Positions 23,516 through 35,599 are shown, counted from the stretch's first letter. The stretch: DNA of 64,000 bases from Branchinecta lynchi (GCA_023053575.1 JAKZAP010000009.1:14427869-14491868), one strand, 5' to 3'. The notes: generated by a model not told the origin, from the letters alone. Program-made: numbers and translations.

Positions 23516-24114
23516 AACCTTTTCCGTCTCACGTACCCCAAATTAAGGTTGAAAAACGTTGTGTACCCCTTTTTGAAGAATCATTGTTCTACTATTCTAA
23601 TAAGATCTGTCAAGATCAGAACGCCAAAAAGACGTCATTTATTGACATATGAAGTAAGGGATTAATGTATAAAAATATATACAAATTTGTTGCTTGGGAT
23701 GCAAGGTTGTCAATTTCATCATCGTCTGTAAATTGGACAAGAATCAGAAAGTCACTTGAGCGAAACTTCATACGCCAAAACTCTAATTTCTTGACAAAAG
23801 CAAGCATTTTCAAATTCAGAGATCTGGGACCTTCGCGTACCCCTTTGGGTAGGCATACCACCGGTTGGGAACCACTGCTTTAAAACACCAATCCATACAT
23901 GCAAATTCATCCCATCTCCCCTCAACGTGTTTATTTCAAAATTAATTAAAGGCCGATTTCCATCAGAGAACGATCTCAAAGAAAGGGTACGATCCAAGCG
24001 TGAACCCCTTTCTTCAATCTCGATTCCCAAGTCAACTGACCACAGACAGTAGTGGTGTTCCCTCGCCTTTCGACTCGACAGCGAAAAGGGGCGGAACAGT
24101 TATGTACTCATAAA

Positions 24115-27100
24115 GTTTAAAGCACCCCGCGCACTATTTACTGTTTATGAGCCAGTGTTACATAATATTTGAGTACTTTAAAAAGGCTCTGATTTTAATT
24201 AACTACCCACAGCTTTGGCTGTTTAAGCCCTTTTCCGTGCCCAGGAACCTCTAGCAAGAACACGACAAAAATTTAAATAACCGGTTTTACGCATCAATAG
24301 CATGATACGCGAACACTCGGCGGGAGCATAATATGCATGGAAAATAGTGAAACGAGGCAAGTGTGATAATCAGTGACGTGTCGTTAGCGGGCTTAGAATT
24401 TAACATACGAGATCCGGATTTAAGAATTAATGGACGGAATTACGGAAGTAGGTAGCATTGGTATTATAGGTAAGGTACGACGGGGCCTTTACCACAAGGA
24501 TAGACAAACATGTGTTATGTGTGATCAAACTGTGAGGATTTGGGCTGATGTCTGGTGTTTTGATTAGTGTTCACTTGCCGTTCTTTTGTTTTTGTTTCTG
24601 TGGATCATCATGAAGAAGTGCAGTAGCTTACGACTATAATCTGAATGGCCCCCTAGAACAGATGCAAACTTTACTGGGCGGCCCCGGTTCACATGTGTTC
24701 ATTCTGTTTTATCAATAAATTATCTTTCTTTCTCTCTCTGACAGTGACCATGGATCATCTTTTTTTGTATCATTTCAGTTCACTTCATAATTTCCGAAAA
24801 ATCCGGCAATGCAATACTCCGTCTGTTTGAGCGATGGGGGTAATTCTTGTTGTTGTTTTTTATACGCGCTGTTCACGAAAGAAAGTATGCATGCCACTAG
24901 TCTAAATCTTTGTTGTGTGTGTGATGTAGCGTCACCTTTAAATTTATGGATTTTTAAGCTGCATTGTTTATTTGTGTTTGGGATCCCAAAAATGTTAATG
25001 AGGAATATCTGCGACTTCTGTTTTAACTCAAATACTAATGCAACCTACTTTCATAATCACTCCATATATTTCTGAACCCGCAGGGTACATTCTAACCCCT
25101 CTAACAAAATCACGCTGATTTTCTCACTTGCCGTGTTTTGCTACCTTAGATTTGTATCACGCTACCGACGGTTGTCTCCATCAGAACAAGACCAAAGGTT
25201 TCGATGGGATCCCAATAATTTAATATTTGATCCAGACAATTTGGTCTCGTAGATATCCGGTCATCGCCTGGCTCCTTGAACATTTTTACTATTAAGATTT
25301 AGAAACAGAAGAAGGTCAATGGCTAATTATCTGAGAAAACCAAGTTCAGATATGGATTCACCATGTGTGTAGTTAGCCCTAGGATATACGTCAGATCTAC
25401 TTTGACGAAACTGATCAAAACTTTCTGCCTTGCTTCTGGCTTGCCAACTACTTGTCCGGCAAGAAGTAAAGCTCAAAAATGAATTCAGCGAATCACCTTA
25501 CCCCTATATAGGACCGTAATTTGCTATGGGACATGGGGGGCAACTGCCCCCCCCCCGCCAGACCCCAGTCCCCCCCCCCCAGCTTGATGTTTGCCCTCCC
25601 CCCCCCAGCTGAAAATTGGCGTCTTCGAAACTCTCGTCGAAACTAAGATAGGCCTACAGAATTCAACCATCCACAGAAACAGATCGGTTTTCTTTAGTAT
25701 ACCTTTATCTTTATGGTAAGATTGGAACACGGAAGCCTTGAAACTTTACGTTATGCAGTTTAAACTTTGACTCAAACCTGTTTAAACTTTACGTTTAAAC
25801 AGGTTTAGTCTGCATCGGAGAGACGAACAAATCTCGGGAGAAATCGGTTTTCTGAGCCAGAACGAAAGCAAGCTAGGGTGTAAAAAGCGCTAAGCGCAAT
25901 TTTCTTTTGGAATAGTGCAGTATACCCAGTGGTGTTGAATCAATTCAAAACGAAGATGAGCAAAAAATATCGGATTTCTTTTTAAAGCGAAGCAACAAAT
26001 TAGCAACAGGTTAAGGACTGAGGAAGACAGTGCCTGTTCAGAGGTAAGTAAATACAAATGTTCTGACTGATAAAGCCTTGTTTTGACCGCCGTAAGACGG
26101 CACCTACGGCACCTTCTGTATCCGTTTTTACGGCACTGAAGACTGGTTTTTCCGACACAAACGAGTAGGGGAGACGTCTTTGTCGTCTTTCTTTGTTTCA
26201 TTACGTTTTTCTTCTTGATATAAAACTGCTCGTTTCACTTGACTTTGGTGAAATTACGCCCCTTCCCCTGTATCGAACATCTAATCAACTTCAGATAAAA
26301 CTTTACTTTTAACAAACTTTCCGATTTTGGCCGGATCTGGGCGAACTACTTGTCGGGCGAGAAAGTGGTTGTCATATTTACGTTCAGCATGTCTTCTTAC
26401 CTCTGAATCGACTACCTCATTAGCTGCTTAAAACAAAAATTGTTTGCCTCTTAATTGAAACCCCTCCCCCACCCCTAAACGTTGAGCTACAGGGCCGGTC
26501 TACGAACTCGACCTCTACCTTGACCAAAAGAATCCTCACACCAAGTTTCATCAAAATATCTCGTTCCCTTCGAGGGTGATCGTGCTTACAGACGGACAGA
26601 CGGACAACTTTTGCGATGTCATAGGTATCCCTCCACTTACGTTTTGGGATCTCCAAAACCGGTTATGTAAATTGTTTCCCTGTTTTCGCTAGAGGTCAGC
26701 GGGTCTCGGAAAGGCTCAAAATAGGTTATTTGTTGAAAGTACAGCATAGTTTTATATTATTCAAATATTTTAAAATACTATAAGTTGAAGAGTAAATAGT
26801 GCGAGGGGTCCTTTAAAGTGTGTCCGTCTCTCCGTCTGTCTGTCTGCTAGACCCATCTAGTCAAAGTATAGGTTATTAGTTCGTAGATGGGGCCCGTAGC
26901 CGTATGTTTAAGGATGGGGGTTACCAAAAACACGGGAAAATAAAATCAAAAAAATTTCACCAGCATTATCAATAACAGAAAGTCAAGAGAACATGGTTAG
27001 TCCTGGAACAATTGACTTCGCTCTATTCTAAAATCCTGGCTCGTTGACCCCTAGCCAAAAGCTTCCGAGTTTACTAAAGACAAGAAACACTTATTCTTAA

Positions 27101-27507
27101 AGGACCGGTCATACGCTATTCGTTAATTCTCAATCTCGGTAACCAATGTTACATTGTCCACTATTTTTCCACTGTTTTCGTCTTGTACGATTTCTGGGTT
27201 AAAAATAAATTATTATTATTATTGTGAAAACGCTGACGACACCTCTATAGTCTTTGCACTTGCCACTTATCCACGATCACTAATTTCCATGTGGAATAAG
27301 ATCCAGACGACCGTTCGCGTACCATGCTGCTGATGCGTCAAAACCGATTTTCTGAATCTTGTCAAGTCTGCTAAAAGTCAACGGGTCTGGGAAAAGGCTT
27401 AAAACATCCAGAGCCGTGGATACTTTGCTATAAAAGCAGAGCTTAGTTTTATAGTCGTTTTCAATATTGGAATACGATCAGTAAATAGTGCGAGGTGTGC
27501 TTTAAGC
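24115..27507. mobile_element. Possible TTAA-flanked element with AAAGCACNCC ends
   Basis: tttaaagcaccccgcgcac, then tatttactg at 24116-24145, is mirrored by cagtaaatagtgcgaggtg and a tgctttaa end at 27480-27505. A second similar right end lies at 26789-26817 (gagtaaatagtgcgagggg, then tcctttaa). TTAA is part of each end. With two right ends, the extent is ambiguous: 24115-26817 with a partial second copy, or the full span. R copy F lies inside. No transposase ORF was found. Confidence 0.45.
25183..26657 (-). repeat. Composite repeat R, copy F (interrupted)
   Basis: The tail aacaagaccaaaggtttcg is at 25184 and the tail region runs to about 25508. One array unit, the core motif and the head run from about 26263 to 26657 (ttttgggatctccaaaac). 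The intervening 25509-26262 has no R similarity. It contains long C runs and a perfect inverted repeat AAACCTGTTTAAAC at 25774-25787 and 25793-25806. Confidence 0.7.
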
Positions 27508-28083
27508 TTAGTGCCCAAAGCAGGCTATGTGTATATTCTGTTCTTTGTGTTATTCTATTATCTTGATTCAAGTGAATACATACGCAACTTCTCAGATGTA
27601 GATGCGTGACTTAGATCGGTAGGGATTTTCGACACAATCAATGTAGCGAACCCACCTAGGGATCACATACGAGATCACATACTACCGGTTTCACGCTGTC
27701 TGCTGTTTTACATAAGGGGAGACAAGGTTGAAAGTAGTCTCTTTCATTAACGCTATCGGGCGAAGCCTTAAACTTCTGCATTGAATTCCCAGAACTTTAA
27801 AAGCTTGACTGGAAGTCGTTAAGAAAGTAAGTTAATCACAAATTTTTTTCCCGAAGAAATCGGAAGGCCAGGAGGATAGACTGTTCGGAACTTGGAGAGA
27901 AAAAAGAGGATGAAATATGAATAAGATAGAGTGGACAGTAGGGCCGTATCCGGGGAGGGGGGCTGTTCACCCCCCCCCTGAACGCACAAAAAAAATCTTT
28001 TTTTATATAGGTTTTAACCTCTGATCCATGTTTGTTTGTATTTTTTATCTGACCCGCGGGCACCCCCCCCCCAAAAAAAAAAA
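27508..28083. other. No gene; C-run repeat at 27938-28075
   Basis: 27938-28075 resembles the G/C-run repeat at 7636-7830. The remainder shows no recognisable feature. Confidence 0.35.
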
Positions 28084-29882
28084 TAGACCTACGTTGCCTG
28101 GGCAACATGAAGTGTTGCGGCAACCTTTGTCCGGCTTCGCCGACTAAAGTTTTGCGAGAGCAACACTTTGGTTTTGTTTCTTCGCTGTCGGTTAAATGCT
28201 GAAGTTGTCAATTTGTCGAAGCTTATAAAACGGTATGTTCTAAGATAGAACACAATCAGTAATCACATGCCCAAAGGCTATTCCTCAGCGTTGTAAAAAC
28301 AACAATAAAAGAATAGCGGAAGAAGGGACTAAATTGACTTTGCAGTCAGTTGAACTTTATCGTTTTCAATCGTAGACATCGTGACGGATGAAAACTTGGG
28401 ACAATATCTTATATAATCTAGTTGGTATTATAAAGCTATGCGTAACTTTTCAGGATTAAAATACCATAGATGACACTATTAATTATTACGAAACTACCTC
28501 ATTGTTTTACATTATCGTTTGTACCCGTTGCGTAAACAGTTGATCCTAGTTTACAGCGGTAGACCATCGATACATACTTTCTTACCGTTAGATTTATAGA
28601 AATCGAATACAATGTGCACCAATTTGTACAAATTTCTAGCCCCTCGTGAACCGATTCCTACTTACAAGTCCTTCTCCCGTGATAGAAATTAAGTTCACCG
28701 GAAACAAATAGTGGGTACACCAGCTAGCAAAAGTTGCAAATCCCTCATCGCTGAAGATGATAACAGGTGATTATTACTTACAAGTCCCTTGCCTATCTTA
28801 CAATTTGGAACCAAATTGTTCTTACCATCGAATACACCGAAAACAAATAACAGGTCCACCAACCTCGACACCAACTAGCAAAAGCTGCAAACCCCTCATC
28901 GCCGAAGATGATTATGAGCTAACAGTCGACTGTTGCTTACAAGTCCCCTACATGTCTCACAACTGGTATCGCCTATTTTTGGTTTCATTGTCTACCTTAC
29001 TACTGAAGTTGTCAACCCCTTGAAACTTTCAAACTGGTGTATCTCATGAAGGAATTTTTGTACCAAAAAATGGATGACATATACTTTGATCAGCTTGTAA
29101 ACGGCTATCGATTGCCGTCGAAAAAAAAATTCCACCTGTCTTAGTTCAAAAGTTGACTTTTTTGCCGTAGGTCAACTTTCTAACGTCACCGCTTAGAAAG
29201 GAGCAAAGGATAAGCTCTAATTTCTTTAGCAATGAGACAACTTTTAAAGTTTAAGAGGCACATCTGATACAATTTCTGTACCGCAACCCTAAGTGCAAAA
29301 AAACGAATGATAAACTCAGCTGAAGTCGCGAGCAGAAATGGGTAGAAACGATAGATGGCAGCACTTTCGGACCCGTGGGAAACGCCACTTTTTTTATTCT
29401 GCAAATTTTTCTATTTATCACTCAAAGAAGATATGTTGGCTGTGGGGCCGGGTAAGTGCCGCATATATTTAACAGGTATAGATTTTAGTTCATCTTTAAT
29501 TTGAAACTGGTGCCTGCCTGCTTGCGTGTTAGAACGGAGCTTTCCACTCGAAAGCAGAAACGTGGTTTGATGAAACGAAAGGTTGACTGCGCAAATTCTG
29601 ATAGTCCTCTCTGAAATGGGCTATACAACTCCACTTCACTTCGCACACCGTAGGCTCTGGCTCGAGGACGAGCAAAAACCATCCTTTTTGACCTCAGGCA
29701 AGAGTTCTACGGAGCTTTCCAAAATATAATGTCATATTCATCAATCCAGCCTAAGGTCGACTCTTTCCGTAAAAACCGCACAAGTTAGACCCTTACCAGT
29801 TACCAGGAATAAAATGAAATCGGAGTGCTAGGAAAAAAAAAAAAAAAACGAGGACAAAACCAAAGTGTTACTCTCGCAACAC
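28084..29882 (+). repeat. Repeat family Q, copy 1
   Basis: It opens with acgttgcctgggcaac, a caacctttgtccggcttc word and gcgagagcaacactttgg. The end, after a run of 16 A, is caaagtgttactctcgcaac (to 29882), which is an inverted version of the internal start motif. The body has repeated lines such as gcaaaagctgcaaacccctc and caagtcccctacatg. The same sequences recur at 37.5-47.4 kb. Short ORFs are repeat translations. Confidence 0.65.
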
Positions 29883-30315
29883 AATTCCTGGATCTGGACC
29901 TGGTGGGTAGTTATACAAGCAGTGGTGGGGAAGCCGTGTCAGTAAACGTAACTTATAGGGCTTGTCACTCCTTATGTTCCACTGTTCCAGCGTTGGAGTT
30001 TCTGCCCCAGTTTGGTTTACTTTTGCACACCACTTCCCGATGCCGCCAATGGCGGCGCCTCAATCACAGATCCAACAATGTCGGACACACCGATTTCTTT
30101 CGTCATCTTAAAGTCTGATTCGTCATTATTTTCGGATTTTAAATTAACTGACATTCTTATTGTACTAAAGTAAAACATATTTTCAAACAATGTTTGCAAC
30201 GGATATACGTCAGCTACGATTCTTCATCAGCGATATTTCGGCCCTTCTTGGCAAGGGTCATCGTCAGGCTGTCAATCTTCTTGGTCAACTTCGGGGAAGG
30301 AAAAAAAACCTGTAA

Positions 30316-31889
30316 TAACAAGAGCTACGAGCTCATATGGCACTTCGTTATCAGTAGGTGGTGTGAGAAGCGAGAAACTGAATGTGAGCATTTTCCCGGG
30401 AATTCCGATACTCCTCCCCACCGTGCTCGGATCCGGTCGTTTTACATTCGTTTACCCGCTATGCAAGCCACATCATTTCTGGGACTCCCCCCTAGTGTGG
30501 GGAGTCCCAGACATCTCTTCTTCCCGTCCATTAAGTTTGACTCGAATCGGAGCATATCTGCAAATTTCCGGTTCCCAGTTCATCCTCCTCCCACCTTGGT
30601 CGGACTCGGTTCGGATGCCAAATGACAAACCTAGGCCGCTTAAACTTGGCTCTGTACAAGTTGCATTCCATTCTGCCCATCCGTTTATTTTTTGTGCATG
30701 TCACAAAGTTTCCGGACTCCCCCCCCTAACTTCCATCAACCATGGCCGTATGGCTTCGTACACAAGCTTTGCTTATCTAGGTCATCAGTTCTTATCACCC
30801 ACAAAGTTTCACTCGAGTCGGACCATTTTTTCGCGACCAACGGAAGTCAGTAATTTCCAGATTTCCCCTCCTTCGACTCCCCCAAAAACTAAGTGTATTT
30901 GGTTCGGTCACTAATATGCCTGCCTAGTTTTATCGTCCTTCGCACATCTGGAAGTATCCTATCTCGCGATACCGGAATTCCGGGAAATCCACTCCAACTC
31001 CCCCCAAAGAGCCCCAACATGATCTGGTTCCGTCAAGAACGTATCTAATGCTTATGCTTTTTCTTCACAGCAAATTCAATCCCGATCCCTCAACACTAAG
31101 CGTTTCACAAAAATTCCGGTCCACCTTCCACCCCCCCCCCCAGTACCGGATCCGCTCCGGACTTAACATGGAACATCTGAGACAATAGCTCTTTCCACTT
31201 GCCAAGTTTTATTCAAATCCGATCGCCCGTTCAAAAGTTAGAAATGCCACTAGATTCCGGATTCCCCATCCCTCCACTCCCCTCCCCCACGATATTCAGA
31301 TCGTGCAAACGACTATTCTCAAGTCGTTCTATTCGGATCCCTCATATTACTACCAAGTTTCATCATCTTATTACATCATGAACTCGCTGGATGACCAGAT
31401 TCCCCCTCCCCCAACTCCCCCCACAGTGACCGAATTCGATCCGGTTATATCAATTATCGGTCTAGGACTTGTGCTTGTTCTTCCCACTGGGTTTCATCCC
31501 GATCCCTCCACTCTAAGCGTTTCCCAAGATTTCCGGCTCCCCCCTCCAGCTCCCCCCAAAGTCACCGGATCCGGTTCGGATTTCAAGTGGTCGTCTGAGA
31601 CTTGAGGTCTTTCCGAATATCAAGTTTCATTAAAATCCAATCACCCGTCCAAAAGTTATAAACACCTCAAGATTCCGGATTCCCCCTCCATCCACTCCCC
31701 CCACGATGCTCGAACCGGGGAAGTGACTATTTCCAACTTAATCATTTGGGGTCCCTGATATGCCTGCCAAGTTTTATCGTCCTAGCTTATGTGGAAGTAC
31801 CCAAACTAGCAAAACCCGGACAGACCGACAGACCGACGGACGGACAGAAATTGCGATCGCTATATGGCACGGCCAAGTGCCATAAAAAA
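30316..31889 (+). repeat. Composite repeat P, copy c
   Basis: It starts acaagagctacgagctcat, then atggcactt, and ends tatatggcacggccaagtgc. The interior has at least three C-rich units with caagttttatc/caagtttcatc landmarks and accgacagaccgacggacgg before the end. Overlapping ORFs up to 183 aa here are Pro/Ser-rich frames of the repeat. Confidence 0.8.
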
Positions 31890-32115
31890 GACACAATTTA
31901 TAATAATAATGATAAATACCATTGTTTCCTAATTAGATTTTCATACGTATCTTTCTGTGGGCCCACCACTTTCGCTCCTTCTCTCCTGGCATACTGCCCA
32001 GATAGGTTATCCTTGAAGCTTGTTATGTAAATATGTTTTGAGAGTACAGTGGTATCTGGGTAACATTTCGTTTAGGATGCGCGATATATTTGCTAGAAGG
32101 TTACAGCTTCACAAG

Positions 32116-32187
32116 TCCTCGGTAGTATAGTGGTCAGTATCCCCGCCTGTCACGCGGGAGACCGGGGTTCGATTCCCCGCCGGGGAG
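32116..32187 (+). tRNA. tRNA-Asp (GTC)
   Basis: This is a 72-base cloverleaf. The acceptor TCCTCGG pairs with CCGGGGA (one G-T), and the discriminator base is G. The D arm lies in the A-box segment TAGTATAGTGG. The anticodon stem CCCGC/GCGGG encloses the loop CTGTCAC with GTC at 32149-32151. The T arm CGGGG-TTCGATT-CCCCG contains the B box GGTTCGATTCC. CCA is not encoded, as expected for a nuclear gene. A TTTTT at 32192-32196 is a suitable pol III terminator. It has no intron and appears functional. Two P repeats in opposite orientations flank it. Confidence 0.97.
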
Positions 32188-32191
32188 GCAC

Positions 32192-32196
32192 TTTTT
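32192..32196 (+). terminator. Pol III terminator of tRNA-Asp
   Basis: A run of five T lies four bases after the tRNA 3' end. Confidence 0.8.
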
Positions 32197-32252
32197 GGTG
32201 CAATCAGTCTTAAAAGAAAATCCCAGCCTTTTTTACTGTCTTCGGTACATTT

Positions 32253-32680
32253 TTATGGCACTTGCCCTTCGGCCAAGTGCCATGTAGTGATCGCAACTAC
32301 TGTCCGTCCGTTTGTCGGTCGGTCCGGGTTTTGCTAGTTCGGTCACTTCCACATACGTTAGGACGTTGAACCTTTACAGGCCGGCAGGCATATCAGGGAC
32401 CCGAAAATATTAACTTGGAAACAGTCGTTTTCCCAATCCGACCATCGTGGGGGGAGTGGAGGGAGGGGGAATTCGCAATTCTAAGGTATTTATAACTTTC
32501 GAACGGGTGATCGGATCTTAATGAAACTTGTTATTTGGAAAGACCTTGTGTTTCAGACGACCCACTTCAAATCCGAATTGGATCCGGTTGCTTTCTGGGG
32601 AGCTGGAGGGGGGAACCGGAAATCTTGGGAAACGCTGGAACGATCGGACATGGAACCGGTTGCTTCATAAATGTATTGTT
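32253..32680 (-). repeat. Composite repeat P, copy d (partial)
   Basis: The end tttatggcacttgcccttcg, then gccaagtgccat (32254-32285) is the hairpin-capable P terminus. It is followed by gtccgtccgtttgtcggtcg, one unit and the core motif at 32491-32530. It stops near 32680 and faces P copy c across the tRNA gene. Confidence 0.75.
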
Positions 32681-32736
32681 TCCAAATAATATATAGGCTA
32701 GTGTTATATACCTTGCAATGGAATCGTAACCAGTGT

Positions 32737-33044
32737 TGCCACATCAAAAATATTTAGAGAGTGACGTTTGGCGCAAATCAGAGAGTGAATTGGGACTGAA
32801 ATTTATTTTCATGAAATGTTCAATTTGGTCGGAATCGTCTCTGTAAAAATGAAACATCTTAATTTTACTTTCATGAGAAAAATTTGAAATAGTCAGTTCT
32901 GGTCGGAATCCCTGCTGCAAAAATGACACATTTGGTCAATTTCTGAAACAGAGTGATTTTTATGTCCTACGTAGGACAACGACTGACAAAAACAAAATAG
33001 AGTGACAATTCACACTATCGTACGACACGTGGCAACCTTGATCG
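32737..33044. mobile_element. MITE family M, copy 1
   Basis: The ends gttgccacat (32738) and acgtggcaac (about 33036) are inverted. Inside are agagagtga, a tggtcggaat word twice, and the palindrome gtcctacgtaggac. A second copy in reverse lies at 47882-48127, sharing gcacgatagtgtgag-type sequence and the same palindrome. Confidence 0.65.
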
Positions 33045-33092
33045 TAACTGATCAGTTCTAGGTCGTTTGAAGCAACATGCACAATCTGAGGA

Positions 33093-33476
33093 CAGGGGCG
33101 GATCCAGAGGGGGGGGGGCGAGGGGGGCGATCGCCCCCCCTAGACTGGCTGTAATTTTTTGTTTTGTTTTACTGCACTTACGGAAGTCTGCATTAACGCA
33201 TGTTTTAACTACTGTAACTAGGCTGTAACTAGAAAATCTTTTTACAAGTGGAGCCAGGAGCTTGAATTTTTCTTGTAAACACGTGTCAGTTGATCAAGTA
33301 CAGTTTTTACCATTATTGTAATATATGAAACCCACATTTTCGTTAAATAAGAGACCGACAGGGACACTTAAAACGCGAAAAAAATCAGCCTTGTGGCCGA
33401 CAAAAAAGACACTACCCCCACTCTTTTCGGTAAGAATCGCCCCCCCCCCTAGAACGGAAGGCTGGATCCGCCCCTG
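33093..33476. mobile_element. hAT-type MITE, 384 bp, 8-bp target duplication
   Basis: The terminal inverted repeats are CAGGGGCGGATCCAG (33093-33107) and CTGGATCCGCCCCTG (33462-33476). TCTGAGGA is duplicated exactly at 33085-33092 and 33477-33484. CAGGG termini with 8-bp duplications define hAT elements. Poly-G and poly-C runs sit just inside the ends (aggggggggggcg, and cgcccccccccct). No transposase is encoded. Confidence 0.92.
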
Positions 33477-34186
33477 TCTGAGGAGCACCAATATGCTTCT
33501 CAGACGCCTCAGAGAAAGAGGAAGCCTGCTGTGGCTCAAGGGGAGTCAAACAAGGAGAATACAAGAATGTGCGTATTGCCATTATGCTGGGTAAAAATGA
33601 CATGAGAAGCGATGAAACGAAAGCGGATGGAACTATTAGTTAGGTAGAGAGACACAGTAAATCTAGGTAAGACGGGTTTCCTTTACTAATAAATATCACC
33701 AAATTAAATATCGAACGAAAGCGAGATCGATGAGTTATATCGCAGCGTAAACTAACACACAAATAAACCATTTAAATGAAGGATAAAACGAAAACTGACA
33801 AACTAGTAATTTGAGCTTTCTTTACGAAATGGCTATAATATAATATATAATTTTTATTTGTGACCCACTGTACAGATTTAAGATAGTGGAGTAATGAAAG
33901 AAAAGAAATAAAGATAGTACAACATATCACACACAACAACAAAAAAGCACTCAATGAAAAAGCCGGATGAGGCCGTGGTGCGCACCTAGGCGGAAACACG
34001 TGTCAGCACCAATATTCGTCTGCAGATTTTCCAGCGAACATAAGATGTCGCTAGCTCCGTAACGATTTACAGGCGTCTATTTCGGACCGATCTGGGTAAA
34101 TACAAAAGGAATTTGCAATATCGAATTTGCAATATCTATAGCCGGGAGCAACAGTTTGGTTTGTTTCTTCTCGGTTTCTTCACTAC

Positions 34187-34357
34187 AAGATTTGAATGAA
34201 TTGCGCTTTTCGTCTTGGAGTCTGCACGTGCAAACCTCCAGAAACGAACATCCCTATTTTGAAAACGCCACGCTCGAGAAGAATGCTCTCCGTGGCCCTG
34301 TCTGTTAATGCATTCTCCATGGTGTGTTCAAGTATGGTTTCATTGTTCCGGTGTCCT
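34187..34357 (-). mobile_element. TTAA element without R (empty-site copy, truncated)
   Basis: Reverse orientation. The end ccggtgtcct abuts ttaa at 34358-34361. The sequence matches the left part of the composite elements at 12.0 and 48.5 kb (tattttgaaaac, cattctccatggtgtgttca), and then crosses directly from gtcttggagtctgc to gaattgcgcttttc with no R between. Homology stops near 34187, so the other terminus is missing. Confidence 0.7.
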
Positions 34358-34482
34358 TTAAGCAGACAACCCATCGTGGTTTCAAAATGTTATATTTCAA
34401 GAACATCTTTGTCTAAACTGATGAAGCAATCAGTAATCCTATAGCTAGCTATCCTTCAGCGATGAACAAAAAAAATCTACAG

Positions 34483-34600
34483 CCGGGAACGTTTTGCCAT
34501 GGGGACGTTTTGTCGTGGGGGCGTTTTGTGACGGAGACGTTTCGCCAGGAGACGTTTCGAATGGGACGTTTCGCCGACAACTCGTATCGTTTAGCGCTTT
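34483..34600. repeat. Degenerate short tandem repeat (ggacgtttcg)
   Basis: Six or seven units of 16-18 bases share (g)acgtttTGtcgt/gacgtttcgcc. A second degenerate series based on aataatccggaat follows at 34650-34725 and 34975-35045. Confidence 0.6.
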
Positions 34601-35424
34601 GCGAGGGGTGGACGACTCTCCCGGAATGGTGTACACGTCCCGAAGGAATAGTCCGGGATGGTAAGGGATAATCCGGGATAGTCAGGAACAATCTGGAATG
34701 GTCAAGAATAATCCGGAAAGGATTACATTAGATTAGATTAAATTTTATTAGGTGGCAGTCTTCTCTATTCTACATAATGTGGTAACACTATTTTTATATT
34801 ATTCTACATGCCAGTCATACACGGTTCATACATATACAACAAACATTCTGCTTACAAAAAACACTCACGCATCATTACTATCCTTTTGTAAGGAAAAATC
34901 TCTTCACTATAGCCATGAAGGATGCCAGATGACTCGAATTTCTAATTTCAACTGGAATTATACCCCATACACAAGGTTAGGAATAATCCGGAATAATCCG
35001 GAATGGTTAGGAATAATCCGGAATTGTCAGGATTATTAGGGTATTCCGGAATGGTGTACATAAGAAATTAGAGTCGTCGACCCCTCGGCGCTTTGTAATC
35101 TTTTCAGTTCAGTGCCTTCGTTCTCGCCTTCGTTATTCAAGTTTGCACAGGGGGGAGGGGAGGGTTTCGTTGCTGCAAGTTCTCAACTAATGCTGTTAAA
35201 AATGCCAAGAGCTGTATAATGTCGTTGCACCATGGTCAAGCGCTTCGTTGTGTGAGCGTGTCATGGAATAAGTTGTTATTATCTGACAATCTCTGTAGAT
35301 TTTATTACCTGTCGCAAGTTTACAATATCTAGTAATAGAGGTCATGCGTATTTTAGAATTATTTTGCATTTTTTTTATTCACCGTTATATTAGAAATAGA
35401 ACTTCAAATAAAGTCTAGAACAAA

Positions 35425-35462
35425 GAGACCCGAACTTCATGATAATTGCTTTTTGGTATATA
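35425..35462 (+). promoter_or_regulatory. U6-type pol III promoter (PSE region and TATA)
   Basis: TATATA at 35457-35462 lies 26-31 bases before the U6 start, the normal position for a pol III snRNA TATA box. A sequence at about 35427-35444 (agacccgaacttcatgat) is where a proximal sequence element would lie. The PSE call is by position only. Confidence 0.6.
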
Positions 35463-35487
35463 GTAAACTCTCGCTCACATTACTTAC

Positions 35488-35503
35488 GTCCTCCTTCGGG
35501 AGG

Positions 35504-35543
<40 letters not shown>

Positions 35544-35593
35544 GGCCCCTGCGCAAGGATGACACGCAAAATCGTGAAGCGTTCCACATTTTT
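35488..35593 (+). ncRNA. U6: U6 spliceosomal snRNA
   Basis: The 5' hairpin GTCCTCC-TTCG-GGAGGAC is perfect. It is followed by the near-invariant U6 body: catatactaaaattggaacg, the ACAGAGA box at 35527-35533, the gattagcatggcccctgcgc segment with the AGC triad, and the 3' stem tcgtgaagcgttcc. Transcription would end in the run of six T at 35589-35594. U6 pairs with the 5' splice site and U4/U2 in the spliceosome. The intact body, TATA spacing and terminator suggest a functional gene rather than a retro-copied pseudogene. Confidence 0.96.
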
Positions 35594-35599
35594 TGGTAC

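Noticed and set aside
30194..30914. Overlapping ORFs of 143 and 183 aa
   Set aside because: Both are Pro/Ser-rich frames through P repeat units. Other P copies are not open in the same frame.
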